Counted from the stretch's first letter, positions 36,156-44,817 are shown. The stretch: DNA of 64,000 nucleotides from Bacteroidales bacterium (GCA_016709025.1 JADJEQ010000019.1:186001-250000), one strand, 5' to 3'. Notes: generated from the sequence alone by a model not told the origin. Numbers and translations are program-made.

Positions 36156-36543
36156 GCGGCAAAGATAAGGAATTGATTTCGGATTACCTTCGGTGAACCC
36201 GCTACACTCCGGCCCGGATATCGGATTTTCGTCAAAAACTCCTGAATCAGGGAATGATGAAATGCTCAGTTTGCGGTTTCAGACCAGAATGAATGAGAGT
36301 ATTTTCAATTGTTTTTGGAAATTGCCTTAAAAAGTTGTCAATTTTACTTGCTTTTTTAAAAAATGCCTTACATTTGGCCGCCTATAGAATAAGAAAATGC
36401 CTTCAGATTATATGTTAAGGCTCACGGCCAAAACGATTTTCCGCAATATCAAAAACAGGGACGAATATCAATTCTGATCTCCGCTCTTTCTACTACTTTT
36501 CCCTGCTGATTTTACAAGTTTCTAATTTAAGACATTATTTATC
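36156..36543 (+). other. Long leader/intergenic region upstream of tnaA
   Basis: The 388 bp between divergent glyS and tnaA contain short plus-strand frames: MMKCSVCGFRPE (36254-36292), overlapping by ATGA with MNESIFNCFWKLP (36289-36330), then a 9-residue frame with Trp-Pro-Pro (36363-36392), and a 26-residue frame (36397-36477). A good promoter lies at about 36352-36377, which would put only the last frame inside the tnaA transcript. None of these is called a gene. Confidence 0.35.
36352..36377 (+). promoter_or_regulatory. Probable tnaA promoter
   Basis: TACATTTG (about 36370-36377) matches the -7 consensus TANNTTTG, with ACTTG about 18 bp upstream in the -33 position. Transcription would start near 36383 and give a leader of about 160 nt before tnaA. 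Confidence 0.5.
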
Positions 36544-37923
36544 ATGGAGTTACCATTCGCAGAATCCTATAAAATTAAAATGGTTGAATCAATTCACCGC
36601 AGTACCCGTGCCCAGCGGGAGCAGTGGATTAAGGAAGCCAATTACAATGTGTTTAAGTTGAGAAGTGAGCATGTTTTCATCGACCTGCTCACCGATTCAG
36701 GTACCGGTGCCATGAGCGACCGGCAATGGAGTGAGATGATGGTGGGTGATGAAAGCTACGCCGGTGCTTCTTCTTACTTTAAAATGAAAGACACCATTAA
36801 AGAACTGTTTGGTTTTGAATATTTCCTGCCGACCCATCAGGGCCGTGCAGCTGAGAATGTCCTTTTTTCGGCACTGGTTAAAGCAGGTGATGTGGTTCCC
36901 GGAAATTCACATTTCGATACCACGAAGGGCCATATTGAGTTCCGTAAAGCAAAAGCGGTGGATTGCACCATAAAAGAAGCTTTTAACACCACTATATTCC
37001 ATCCGTTCAAAGGCAACCTCGACCTTGGTAAACTGGAGGATGTACTAAAGTCTTATCCCCAGGAAAAAATCCCATTTATCGTTGTTACCATTACGTGTAA
37101 TTCATCGGGCGGACAGCCGGTTTCGATGGAGAACCTCCGCGGAGTCAGGCAACTTGCCGACAAGTATGGTATTATGGTGGTTTTTGATTCTGCACGTTTT
37201 GCCGAGAATGCCTATTTTATTAAAACCCGCGAAGCAGGATACGAAAATAAAAGCATCAGGGAGATTGTGCTGGAGATGTTCAGCTACGCCGATGCCATGA
37301 CCATGAGCAGTAAAAAGGATGCGATCGTTAACATGGGTGGTTTTATCGGGTTGCGCGACAAAGAACTTTTTGATAAAGCGGCTGTCTTTAATATTATGTT
37401 CGAAGGTTATATCACATACGGCGGTATGTCGGGAAGGGATATGAATGCCTTGTCGCAGGGATTGCGCGAAGGAACCGAATTCGATTATTTGGAGACCCGC
37501 ATCAGCCAGGTTGCCTACCTTGGTACCCGGCTGGTTGAGTTTGGGGTTCCCGTACAGCAACCATTTGGTGGTCATGCGGTTTTTGTGGATGCCAGGCGTT
37601 TTCTTCCACAGTTGCCAAAGGAGCAATTTCAGGCTCAGACGCTTGTTGTTGAGCTATACCTGGAAGGCGGTGTACGTGGTGTTGAAATTGGCGCACTTTT
37701 GGCTGACCGCGATCCTGAAACCCGTGAAAACCGCTTCCCGGCCCTTGAGCTTTTAAGGTTGACCATCCCGAGAAGGGTTTATACAAACAATCACATGGAT
37801 TATGTGGCTACTGCACTGGCCAATGTATATGAACGGAGCAATACCATTACCAGTGGTTTGAAAATCGTTCACGAAGCCCCTATTATGAGGCACTTCACGG
37901 TTGATCTGGCAAAGGTTGTATAA
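36544..37923 (+). CDS. tnaA: Tryptophanase
   Basis: A 459-residue PLP-dependent beta-eliminating lyase. Tryptophanase and tyrosine phenol-lyase are close relatives, so I checked discriminating sites: Asp125 in FDTTKGH (Asp in tryptophanase, Thr124 in the lyase), Ile382 in VEIG (Arg381 in the lyase) and His450 in MRHFT (His463 of E. coli tryptophanase, Phe448 in the lyase). All three point to tryptophanase, which cleaves tryptophan to indole, pyruvate and ammonia. PLP binds the second Lys of SSKKD (Lys258). No aromatic amino-acid permease gene is adjacent. Confidence 0.92.
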   Translation: MELPFAESYKIKMVESIHRSTRAQREQWIKEANYNVFKLRSEHVFIDLLTDSGTGAMSDRQWSEMMVGDESYAGASSYFKMKDTIKELFGFEYFLPTHQGRAAENVLFSALVKAGDVVPGNSHFDTTKGHIEFRKAKAVDCTIKEAFNTTIFHPFKGNLDLGKLEDVLKSYPQEKIPFIVVTITCNSSGGQPVSMENLRGVRQLADKYGIMVVFDSARFAENAYFIKTREAGYENKSIREIVLEMFSYADAMTMSSKKDAIVNMGGFIGLRDKELFDKAAVFNIMFEGYITYGGMSGRDMNALSQGLREGTEFDYLETRISQVAYLGTRLVEFGVPVQQPFGGHAVFVDARRFLPQLPKEQFQAQTLVVELYLEGGVRGVEIGALLADRDPETRENRFPALELLRLTIPRRVYTNNHMDYVATALANVYERSNTITSGLKIVHEAPIMRHFTVDLAKVV

Positions 37924-37931
37924 TCAGGTTT

Positions 37932-38681
37932 TTATTTGTCGAGCCACTCCCTGAAGTCCTGCACCCTTTCGCGGGCAACAATGATTTCCTGATCCTCAAT
38001 GCCATCAATCCGGAGTTTCAAGCGGCTGTTAGACCATGCGGTTATGTTGCTGCATGCACCCAGCGAAACCATATACTTTCTGCTGATGCGGAAGAATTTG
38101 TCAGGATCGAGCATATTTTCCAGCTGATCGAGGGCAAAATCGATGCAGTAACTCCGGTTACTGCTGGTGTGAAGATAAGTGGCCTTTTCAAGGCTGTAGA
38201 AAGCAATGATTTCCTCAACCGCAATGGTTTTTATTTTTTCGCCAACCTTAACCAGAAACCTTGATTTATAGGATTTTGAAGGTTGATTGACGGCCAAAGC
38301 CAGAATTTTTTCAAGCATGGGCATAGGCGAAAACAGCCGGGCTTTCTCAATGGCTTTGCGCAACCGTTCTTCCTCAACCGGTTTCAGCAGATAATCGATG
38401 CCGTTGGTATTAAATGCTTCAATGGCATAGTGGTCCCAGGCGGTTGTAAAGATAATCGGGCATCTTACCTGAACCTGCCTGAAGATCTCAAAACTAAGTC
38501 CATCGGCCAGTTGAATGTCGGAAAAGATCAGCCCGGGCTCATTTCCTGCAGTCAGAAATTTAACCGAATCGTGCACCGATTCGAGCTTTGCAAAGATTTC
38601 CATTTCAGGCGCTACTTTTGAGATGAGGCGTTCCAGGTGACTGGCTGCCCTGACTTCATCTTCTATAATCAATACCTTCAT
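37932..38681 (-). CDS. LytTR-family response regulator
   Basis: A 249-residue regulator with an N-terminal receiver (residues about 1-118; acidic pair in IEDE, phosphoacceptor Asp in IFSDIQLADG, Thr in IFTTAWD, Lys in LLKPVEEE) and a C-terminal LytTR DNA-binding domain (about 142-246, with SYCIDFALDQLENML and FFRISRKYMVSL). It pairs with the sensor kinase gene, which ends 4 bp inside it, and should bind promoters of nearby envelope or transport genes. Confidence 0.95.
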   Translation of the reverse strand: MKVLIIEDEVRAASHLERLISKVAPEMEIFAKLESVHDSVKFLTAGNEPGLIFSDIQLADGLSFEIFRQVQVRCPIIFTTAWDHYAIEAFNTNGIDYLLKPVEEERLRKAIEKARLFSPMPMLEKILALAVNQPSKSYKSRFLVKVGEKIKTIAVEEIIAFYSLEKATYLHTSSNRSYCIDFALDQLENMLDPDKFFRISRKYMVSLGACSNITAWSNSRLKLRIDGIEDQEIIVARERVQDFREWLDK

Positions 38682-39721
38682 TTTTCAGTGGATTGAATCA
38701 AGGGAATTTTTACCAGAAAAGTAGTTTCGCCCGAAATTATTTCTATTTCCTTTGTTGTAAAGAAACTGTATTGCTGTGAAATATTTTTCAAACCTGTATT
38801 TTTTGAATCTTCTCCTGCATTCTTTTTACGAAGAGAATTTTCAACCTCAATAAAATCTCCGTTTCTTCTGACCGCGACAGATAACGGATATCGGCTGGAG
38901 ACTTCGTTGTGCTTGACTGCGTTTTCTACAAGCAATTGCAATGTCATCGGGACAATCAGTTCTGAATTTCCCGGTGACAAGTTGATTGTCAGGTCAAGTT
39001 TGTCACCGAACCGGGTCTTGAGCAGGTAAATATATGAATCGAGAAATCGCATTTCCTCTTCCAGACTAACCAGCTCCTTGTCACGGCTGTCGAGCACATA
39101 ACGGAAAAGGTCGCTCATTTGCCGGATAAATTTAACTGCCTGTTCCTGATTTTCATAAACCAGATCGCTCAATACATTGAAACTGTTGAATAAAAAGTGC
39201 GGGTTGATCTGATTGCGCAATGACTCGTATTTGTACGACATCATTTCCGACTTTAGTGCTGCTTCATTCAACACGGAGCTGCGCCATGCCTTAAAAAATC
39301 CGACTGCAGTGAAAACCAAAGAAATGAACAAAGAGATAAAAAAAGTAATGAATATCGAACGGGCTATGGATTGCAGGGCATCTGTCGGCGATATGCCGTT
39401 CACAAGGTAATACATGATGAACTGAACAATCATAAAAGCGCTGACCGACCAAACAAGCATCGAGATGATTTCAACAAATGTTCTGGTAACTGGTTGCTCA
39501 ATCCAGCGGAATCGTTTATCCAACAGGTAATTGATAACCAAAGGTCCTGTCCATTGAGTGATACAGATTGAAAACGACCAGCCGATTCCTATCAGAATCC
39601 TCACAGGGTCATTGTAAATACCCCGCATAAAGAATAAGGCGATAAAGAATGAAAGCAGGAGGTTATACAACAGGAACTGCCAGATTGAAAGCGGCTTTAT
39701 TAATTCTTTGAACAGTTTCAT
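38678..39721 (-). CDS. LytS/YehU-type sensor histidine kinase
   Basis: A 347-residue membrane kinase with about four N-terminal helices (residues about 15-160) and no obvious extracellular sensor domain. The His_kinase (PF06580) domain contains NQINPHFLFNSFNVLSDL, where the His is phosphorylated, and the ATPase region has QLLVENAVKHNEV and a shortened NTGLKNISQQYSFF glycine motif, typical of this family. It overlaps the LytTR regulator gene by 4 bp, so the two form a two-component system. Its signal may be sensed by the membrane helices or relayed by a partner protein. Confidence 0.94.
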   Translation of the reverse strand: MKLFKELIKPLSIWQFLLYNLLLSFFIALFFMRGIYNDPVRILIGIGWSFSICITQWTGPLVINYLLDKRFRWIEQPVTRTFVEIISMLVWSVSAFMIVQFIMYYLVNGISPTDALQSIARSIFITFFISLFISLVFTAVGFFKAWRSSVLNEAALKSEMMSYKYESLRNQINPHFLFNSFNVLSDLVYENQEQAVKFIRQMSDLFRYVLDSRDKELVSLEEEMRFLDSYIYLLKTRFGDKLDLTINLSPGNSELIVPMTLQLLVENAVKHNEVSSRYPLSVAVRRNGDFIEVENSLRKKNAGEDSKNTGLKNISQQYSFFTTKEIEIISGETTFLVKIPLIQSTEK

Positions 39722-39845
39722 TTCAGAATTGCTTTTAGTATGTATTATTCAGCCTGTAATCCAATGTAAATTTATTGAAAAATCCGGGAACCGGCCAAAA
39801 CCGCTTATAAGTGATGCATTATAGCGGTTTTGACCTTTCCGGTGC

Positions 39846-40487
39846 TTACTTGCAGGATTTTACCAGTTCCTCTGCCTGATCCTTTCCCCATGATGGATGC
39901 AGCGGGGATTTGGGGACGTATTTATCCCAACCTGACAATAATTCAATGGCTTGCCCGCAGAATTCTTTAGGATCTTTACCAAAGAACCTGGCAGAACCCA
40001 TATCGTTCTGGATCTTAAGGAGTCTGGCGCGGGGATTTGATGGATCAATTGCAGTTGCCCGACCCAATGATTGAGCAGTAAGCATGCTGTACTGCTGCCC
40101 GCGTTCCATTGGGTTTACCACCAGCCGGCCGGTGTATAGCATGGCCTGAAGCGCAAATACATCCGCTTCACCCGGCATCATTTCCACGAGTCTGGTGATT
40201 GATTTTTCTGCTTCATCCAGGTATGCATCTTTCTTTTTGGCATCCGTTGGTTCCATAAAACTCATGATGATGTAACAATGCGCATGGTAATACAATGGAA
40301 GCCATTCGTTTGTCTCGGTACCGGCGATCATGCTAAAGCGGTTTCCAAGCGCCTGGAAATCTTCAACTGACCTGCAATTGGCATATTGACCAAGACTTTC
40401 GCCCATGGCCTGATAGTATTCGGGTTTTTGTGACATGCCGGCAAATGAAGCCAGCATCAGTACGAGGGTAATAAGGATTGTTTTCAT
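39846..40487 (-). CDS. Hypothetical secreted TPR-like protein
   Basis: A 213-residue protein with a signal peptide (residues 1-19, cleavage after GMSQ). The mature chain is helical with TPR-like pairs around residues 60-160 (DEAEKSITRLVEMMPGEADVFALQAM, SLGRATAIDPSNPRARLLK). It likely lies in the periplasm and binds a partner protein. It sits 53 bp downstream of the TonB-dependent receptor gene on the same strand and upstream of the LytS/LytTR pair, so it may belong to one transport-and-signal module. Confidence 0.85.
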   Translation of the reverse strand: MKTILITLVLMLASFAGMSQKPEYYQAMGESLGQYANCRSVEDFQALGNRFSMIAGTETNEWLPLYYHAHCYIIMSFMEPTDAKKKDAYLDEAEKSITRLVEMMPGEADVFALQAMLYTGRLVVNPMERGQQYSMLTAQSLGRATAIDPSNPRARLLKIQNDMGSARFFGKDPKEFCGQAIELLSGWDKYVPKSPLHPSWGKDQAEELVKSCK

Positions 40488-40540
40488 GTTGATTGGTTTT
40501 TGGGTTATTGTTTGATTGTTTATTGTTGAGATGTCTTAAC

Positions 40541-42700
40541 TTATTGAATCTTATCCAGTTGATTTTCTGTTCCTTTTTTGGTCAGGGTGATCAGAATGGC
40601 CACAACATAGAAGCGGTTTGATCCCGGGGTAACGGCTGCGCTGCGGTAAATCCCGTTTTCATCTGCCTGGTCTGAGAAACGCCTTCCGAATTCCTGCTTA
40701 AAGCCGGGAACATTGGTGATGGCACCGTAAAAGATAATGTTGGGCCTGTAGAGAAAACTCCAGCTGACATCGAGGCTTTGGTAAGCCAGTGTTTTTTTGC
40801 TGTTGAATTCCTCACTGTTTGGGTCATTGTACACCCTGGGAGACGAGTATTTGTAATTCACACCGGCCAGTGAACGTAATTTACCAAACCAGTGTTTGTA
40901 AACCACGGCCAGGTTGTGCGTACTGGCAAAGCCAGGGATTGACATTTCAGGGTAATTCCTGTAATTGCGTTTGGTGTCGAGAAAAGAATAGGAAATCCAG
41001 TAATCTCCGTGTTTAATGCTTTTTTTGTCACGCCAGAAGAGATCGAACCCGGTTGCGTATCCACTGCCCTGGTTGTTGTAGCTTTCCGGAAGGTAAAAAT
41101 CGCCGGTCATTTGCTTCACCAGGTTGCGGTAGTCCTTGTAATATATTTCTGCACGCAGGGTGCGGCCATTGGTTGATGACTGATAGCTAAAGGTATAGTG
41201 ATCGGCGCGCTCGTACCCAAGCTGATTGGTATACACCAGGAAATCATCCGACGGATTCTGATAAAACCATCCATAGGCCATGGAGAACTGGCTGGTTTCA
41301 TTCAGTTTCCACGCAGCTGTAATTCTTGGTGCAAAATTGGCCCGTTTCAGATAGGAGGAATTCTCAACTCTGGCCCCAATGCGTGTTACAAATTTTTTTG
41401 ACGCATACATTTCAGCTTCAGTGAAAGCAGCGATGGTGTTGTTGCTGTATTGATTTAAAAAGGTATCTGCCTGTGAAGAGAAGGTTTGTTCCACTGAACG
41501 GGAGAACCATTCAGCCCCGGCCCGTACCGTAATTTTCTGGCTGACTTCCCGTGAAATCGTGTTTTTCAAATGAAACCCTGTCAACTCTTTTTTGAAACGG
41601 GTTCCATCAAATTCCACATCATCGTGGTCGGTGGTGAATGAAGCAGCTGCGGTTGTGCTCCAGCCTTTTCCCAGAGAAGATATGAAGGAAGAATTGATGA
41701 AAGTATTCCTGTTGCCAAGGCTGAAATCAATCATTTTATCCTGATCAAGATCCTGTTGAGCCAGGGTAAAGCTACCGCGGTCAAAACTGCCATAGACTTT
41801 CAGCATGCCTGTTTTGCCGGTTTTCTGACGGATGCTGATGGCTCCTGTACCTGATTCAGGCGCTTTTTTCCATTCATAATTCTGCGGGACCAGATCCATG
41901 TATGGCCGGAGGTTATTGTAGGTAAGTGTTGCGGTAACAGCGCCGCTCTTCCAGCACTTTGTGGCCGCAATCTCAGGGCCCACCGATAAAAGGGAGATAT
42001 CCAGCTGATCCTGTGCCGGCATATCGTTGGTGTTCAGCAACAGCACGCTTGACAGGGCCTGACCATATTCAGCCGAATAGCCACCTGTGCTGAAAATGGT
42101 TCCTTTGAACATAAAGGGGTTAAACCGTCCCCGGGTTGCAGTATTGGGTGCGGAGGAGTTGTAGGGGGTGTGCACCAGAGCTCCGTCGATGTATGTTTGC
42201 GACTCCTCACTATCACCTCCCTTTACAAACAACCGGCCCGATTCACCTATAGTGGTGGTTCCCGGCAACGACTGTAAAGCTCCGAAAACATCCCCGGCAG
42301 CTCCGGCAGTGGTAATCATATCAAGAGAACTGATGGTATTGGCCTGTTTCCTGTCGCCCGCTTCAAACGTGCCGGCCGTGATGTTTACTGCTTCGAGCTT
42401 GTTGAAGGTTTCCTTCATTTCAACATTCAGTTGTATGGCTTTGCCTTCCAGGGTAATTTCCTGTGAAAAGGGTTCATATCCCATAAATTCCACCATCAGG
42501 GTATAGGTCCCGGTTTTCCGGGTTGTGAAACTGAATTGTCCTTCAGCGTTGCTGGATGTTCCGTCGTATGTGCCTTTCAGATAAATATTGGCGCCGGGAA
42601 GGGTGCCGTCTTTTATGGCTCTTACAGTACCACTGATAACAGTCTGACCCGAAAGGGCCGAGCTGATAGCTAAGAGGCAGAAGAAGATATAGTATTTCAT
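40541..42700 (-). CDS. TonB-dependent receptor
   Basis: An outer-membrane transporter of about 719 residues from the preferred Met at 42700 (MKYYIFFCLL, followed by a signal peptide ending SGQ). An upstream in-frame Met at 42736 adds twelve unlikely residues. The mature protein has a carboxypeptidase-regulatory-like domain (about residues 20-105: GTVRAIKDGTLPGANIYLKG), a plug (about 120-215) and a beta-barrel. There is no SusD gene, which argues against a glycan-utilisation locus; the ligand may be a metal chelate, peptide or cofactor. The barrel continues to a hydrophilic C-terminal tail. Confidence 0.9.
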   Translation of the reverse strand: MKYYIFFCLLAISSALSGQTVISGTVRAIKDGTLPGANIYLKGTYDGTSSNAEGQFSFTTRKTGTYTLMVEFMGYEPFSQEITLEGKAIQLNVEMKETFNKLEAVNITAGTFEAGDRKQANTISSLDMITTAGAAGDVFGALQSLPGTTTIGESGRLFVKGGDSEESQTYIDGALVHTPYNSSAPNTATRGRFNPFMFKGTIFSTGGYSAEYGQALSSVLLLNTNDMPAQDQLDISLLSVGPEIAATKCWKSGAVTATLTYNNLRPYMDLVPQNYEWKKAPESGTGAISIRQKTGKTGMLKVYGSFDRGSFTLAQQDLDQDKMIDFSLGNRNTFINSSFISSLGKGWSTTAAASFTTDHDDVEFDGTRFKKELTGFHLKNTISREVSQKITVRAGAEWFSRSVEQTFSSQADTFLNQYSNNTIAAFTEAEMYASKKFVTRIGARVENSSYLKRANFAPRITAAWKLNETSQFSMAYGWFYQNPSDDFLVYTNQLGYERADHYTFSYQSSTNGRTLRAEIYYKDYRNLVKQMTGDFYLPESYNNQGSGYATGFDLFWRDKKSIKHGDYWISYSFLDTKRNYRNYPEMSIPGFASTHNLAVVYKHWFGKLRSLAGVNYKYSSPRVYNDPNSEEFNSKKTLAYQSLDVSWSFLYRPNIIFYGAITNVPGFKQEFGRRFSDQADENGIYRSAAVTPGSNRFYVVAILITLTKKGTENQLDKIQ

Positions 42701-42792
42701 GGCCTGTTGTGCGTTGATGCAGCAAAAGTGCAACACGCCGGGGCCGGAATAAAATTTTAGTTACCGGAATGTCGGATTTTGGGGATGAAGTG

Positions 42793-42885
42793 TCGTGGCA
42801 CAGGGCACAGGGCCCAGGGCACAGGGCATGGAGCATGGGCCAGGAGGGTAGCTGCACAGGGCCAGGGCCAGGCTCAGGCATGGTG
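42793..42885. repeat. Degenerate heptamer array (AGGGCAC type)
   Basis: Consecutive 7-bp units such as AGGGCAC, AGGGCCC, AGGGCAC and AGGGCAT are followed by GGAGCAT and a less regular GCCAGG region. Similar short arrays lie at 43560-43585, 43674-43721 and 26909-26925, next to the inverted-repeat-bounded elements. Confidence 0.75.
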
Positions 42886-43051
42886 TTAATTGAGAAATTT
42901 CGTATCTTAAGCAGCAGACAAGGGGACAAGCCTGCCCGCCGCAACGGAGTGAAGGAGGGGAGAAATTGGGACAAGGAGAGACAGGTAATTTTTTCCTTGT
43001 TATACTGTTTTTGGAAGGGTTTTATATGCTTAGTGGTAGATTGTAAACTTG

Positions 43052-43285
43052 TTACAGCAATCCTGCGATCAGGATGTCCTCATCTAGATCTTCCCAGTGG
43101 ACGCCCTCGCCACCTCCGATAAAACGCCAGTTTTTCCGCTGATTTTCGTTGGCATCGCGCAAGGTAGGGACCCATTCATCCGGAATAGCGATTTCGCGGC
43201 CATCATCCAGCCTTACGTACATTTTATCCTCTGCAAACCACAGGTCAGTTGCTATGGAGGATTTATTAATAGTTAAAGTACTCAT
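43052..43285 (-). CDS. DUF2442 protein
   Basis: This small protein of about 77 residues starts at the Met at 43285 (MSTLTINKSSI); an upstream Met at 43312 adds nine unconserved residues. LWFAEDKMYVRLDDGREIAIPDEW and GEGVHWEDLDEDI match the DUF2442 family, whose members often follow a DUF4160 gene. The pair looks like a toxin-antitoxin-type module, but the activity is not established. It overlaps the DUF4160 gene by 20 bp and lies inside an inverted-repeat-bounded unit. Confidence 0.88.
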   Translation of the reverse strand: MSTLTINKSSIATDLWFAEDKMYVRLDDGREIAIPDEWVPTLRDANENQRKNWRFIGGGEGVHWEDLDEDILIAGLL

Positions 43286-43499
43286 CCCACCTATCCTTAA
43301 AAAGTTCAACATTACCGATCACTAATTTGCGTATTTCAGCAATTTCATTTGCTTTAAACCGCCTAGATTTTATTAACTCAACTGGGTCAAGGTTAAATTT
43401 GGCAGTCCCATCTCCCTTTTCAACGTGAATATGCACAGGTGAGTGATCATTCACATAGAAGAAAAAACGATAGCCATTTATTAATAGTACAGTTGGCAT
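43266..43499 (-). CDS. DUF4160 protein
   Basis: About 77 residues from the Met at 43499 (MPTVLLINGYRFFFYVNDHSP); the open frame extends further upstream but without conserved sequence. INGYRFFFYVNDHSPVHIHVEKGDG is the DUF4160 signature, with conserved His residues that could bind metal or nucleic acid. It is translated before, and overlaps, the DUF2442 partner, so the order is DUF4160 then DUF2442. The function of the pair is unknown. Confidence 0.88.
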   Translation of the reverse strand: MPTVLLINGYRFFFYVNDHSPVHIHVEKGDGTAKFNLDPVELIKSRRFKANEIAEIRKLVIGNVELFKDRWDEYFNY

Positions 43500-43577
43500 C
43501 AATAACATTTTATACAAAGGTAGGAATTTATTAGACAGAAGATTAAGCAGTTTGCAAAAAGCAGGGGCACAGGGCAC

Positions 43578-43912
43578 AGGGCCGGTGGCTAAGTGTTTTT
43601 GGACTCAGAGATGATTTAGAGTAGAATTTTGTTTTCGAAAAATGTATCGAAGCCACTGATACAAAGTAAGGAGCACAGGGCACAGGGCTCAGAGCATGGG
43701 GCATGGGCATGGAGCATGGAAGGAGACAGGCCCTTTTTCCTTGTCATACCGTTTTTGGAAGGTTTTAAAATGCTTAGTGGATGATTGTAAGCTTGTTACA
43801 GCACTCCTTAACTCTTCACTTTATTCCCCTTGTCTCCCGCTCCCCTTGTCTCCTTGTCTGCTGAATCGTGGCAGGATTCTCCTTTGTATAGCGTCCTCGT
43901 CCCTTCTTCCTG
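43578..43912. repeat. Repeat-filled spacer holding core copy 3
   Basis: The spacer contains AGGGCAC-type heptamers (43560-43585 and 43674-43721) and the 120-bp core at 43757-43876, which is nearly the same as 27118-27240. Homology with the first locus continues past the inverted repeat to about 43905. No gene is seen. Confidence 0.7.
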
Positions 43913-44629
43913 TTACTTTGCTTTTCTGAACTTCAATTTTTCTTCCGGCTTCATCTTCTCACACGCATACTGAAAAATCAACCGGGGTGCGGTGTCTTTC
44001 CATTTCAGCAGGAAGGCTTCTGTTTCTTCCGGTTTTATTTTCCAGGCTTCTCGCAGAAACCAGCCCATTCCCTGGTGAACTTCGCGTTCGGGATCGCTCA
44101 TGAGTGGCTCAACAAATGCAAACAAATCCTGAAAAGGTATGACAGTTTTAAGCAACTTGATGAAAGTAACAGGTACGCATCGACGTTGGAATTTATAGGG
44201 GGAGGTAATCCAACCGGTAAAATCATTTTTATCCACCAAACCCTGTTTCATGAGTTCAGGTAAAAAGAACATCCCGAAGTAATCGGCGTGGGCCCAGTTG
44301 GCAATGCCGGTTTCGAACCAGCTTTCCAGCCGGATGAAATCAGATTTGATAAGCTTATCCTTCACGATGGTGATTAAAATCAGGGCAAAAGATGTTTCTT
44401 CATATTTTCCGCTCTTCATCAGCAGGGGAGCTGTCTCAAAAACAAGATCAACCGTAATTTCATCTGAATTCCTCAGTTCAGCTTTCTTTGCATCCATCAG
44501 GGCCTGGCTCAGGCCCCAGGCATCGTAAACACCTTCCTTGAAATATCGTGAGTATTTCTTTACAAGTTCGGGGTTGGCGTTGGCCTGGCAATAATTGAGT
44601 AAATCGTTGAACAGTACCTGTGGTTTCAT
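43913..44629 (-). CDS. DNA alkylation repair (AlkD-like) HEAT-repeat protein
   Basis: A protein of about 238 residues from the Met at 44629 (MKPQVLFNDLL); an upstream Met at 44647 adds six residues. It is all-helical with HEAT-like repeats and matches the DNA-alkylation-repair family (PF08713): KKYSRYFKEG near the N-terminus, then WFETGIANWAHADYFGM, WITSPYKFQRRCVPVTF and EVHQGMGWFLREAW. AlkD-type enzymes excise N3- or N7-alkylated purines. Catalytic residues were not verified, so a structural or non-glycosylase relative is possible. Confidence 0.87.
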   Translation of the reverse strand: MKPQVLFNDLLNYCQANANPELVKKYSRYFKEGVYDAWGLSQALMDAKKAELRNSDEITVDLVFETAPLLMKSGKYEETSFALILITIVKDKLIKSDFIRLESWFETGIANWAHADYFGMFFLPELMKQGLVDKNDFTGWITSPYKFQRRCVPVTFIKLLKTVIPFQDLFAFVEPLMSDPEREVHQGMGWFLREAWKIKPEETEAFLLKWKDTAPRLIFQYACEKMKPEEKLKFRKAK

Positions 44630-44780
44630 GCGATCGGATTTGAACAATAATCCGGGTATTATCTGAACACTTGGTCAAAATTAGAAAAAACAGCGGAAAT
44701 ACACACAATCAGAAAGGCCTTTCATTAATATCTTTTTCAAAGGAATATTCCTAAAAAGAGGTAGAATTTTCAACCATGCA

Positions 44781-44798
44781 TAAATTTGTCTAACTTTG
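44781..44798 (+). promoter_or_regulatory. Candidate -7 boxes upstream of the TPR-HTH gene
   Basis: TAAATTTG (44781-44788) and TAACTTTG (44791-44798) both fit TANNTTTG and lie 20-37 bp before the start codon. No clear -33 TTTG was seen at the right distance for either. Confidence 0.4.
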
Positions 44799-44817
44799 TT
44801 TAAGAAGATATCTACAA

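Larger units (their letters stand above)
42912..43863. mobile_element. Inverted-repeat-bounded unit carrying a DUF4160-DUF2442 cassette (copy 2)
   Basis: CAGCAGACAAGGGGAC at 42912-42927 and GTCTCCTTGTCTGCTG at 43848-43863 match as inverted repeats at 15 of 16 positions and enclose 952 bp. Inside are a partial core (43011-43064), the two-gene cassette, and a full core (43757-43876) that both match the core of the copy at 26955-27225. Left flanking bases (GTTAATTGAGAAATTTCG, 42884-42901) are shared as well, so the boundaries are uncertain. No transposase is encoded. It could be a non-autonomous unit that captured a cassette or two partial copies around an unrelated pair. Confidence 0.5.

Noticed and set aside
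36289..36330. TnaC-like leader peptide ahead of tnaA
   Set aside because: Trp and the final Pro are only three residues apart, unlike E. coli TnaC, and the best promoter lies downstream; kept as a low-interest finding, not a gene.
36544..37923. Annotation as tyrosine phenol-lyase
   Set aside because: Asp125, Ile382 and His450 occupy sites that separate the two enzymes and all match tryptophanase.
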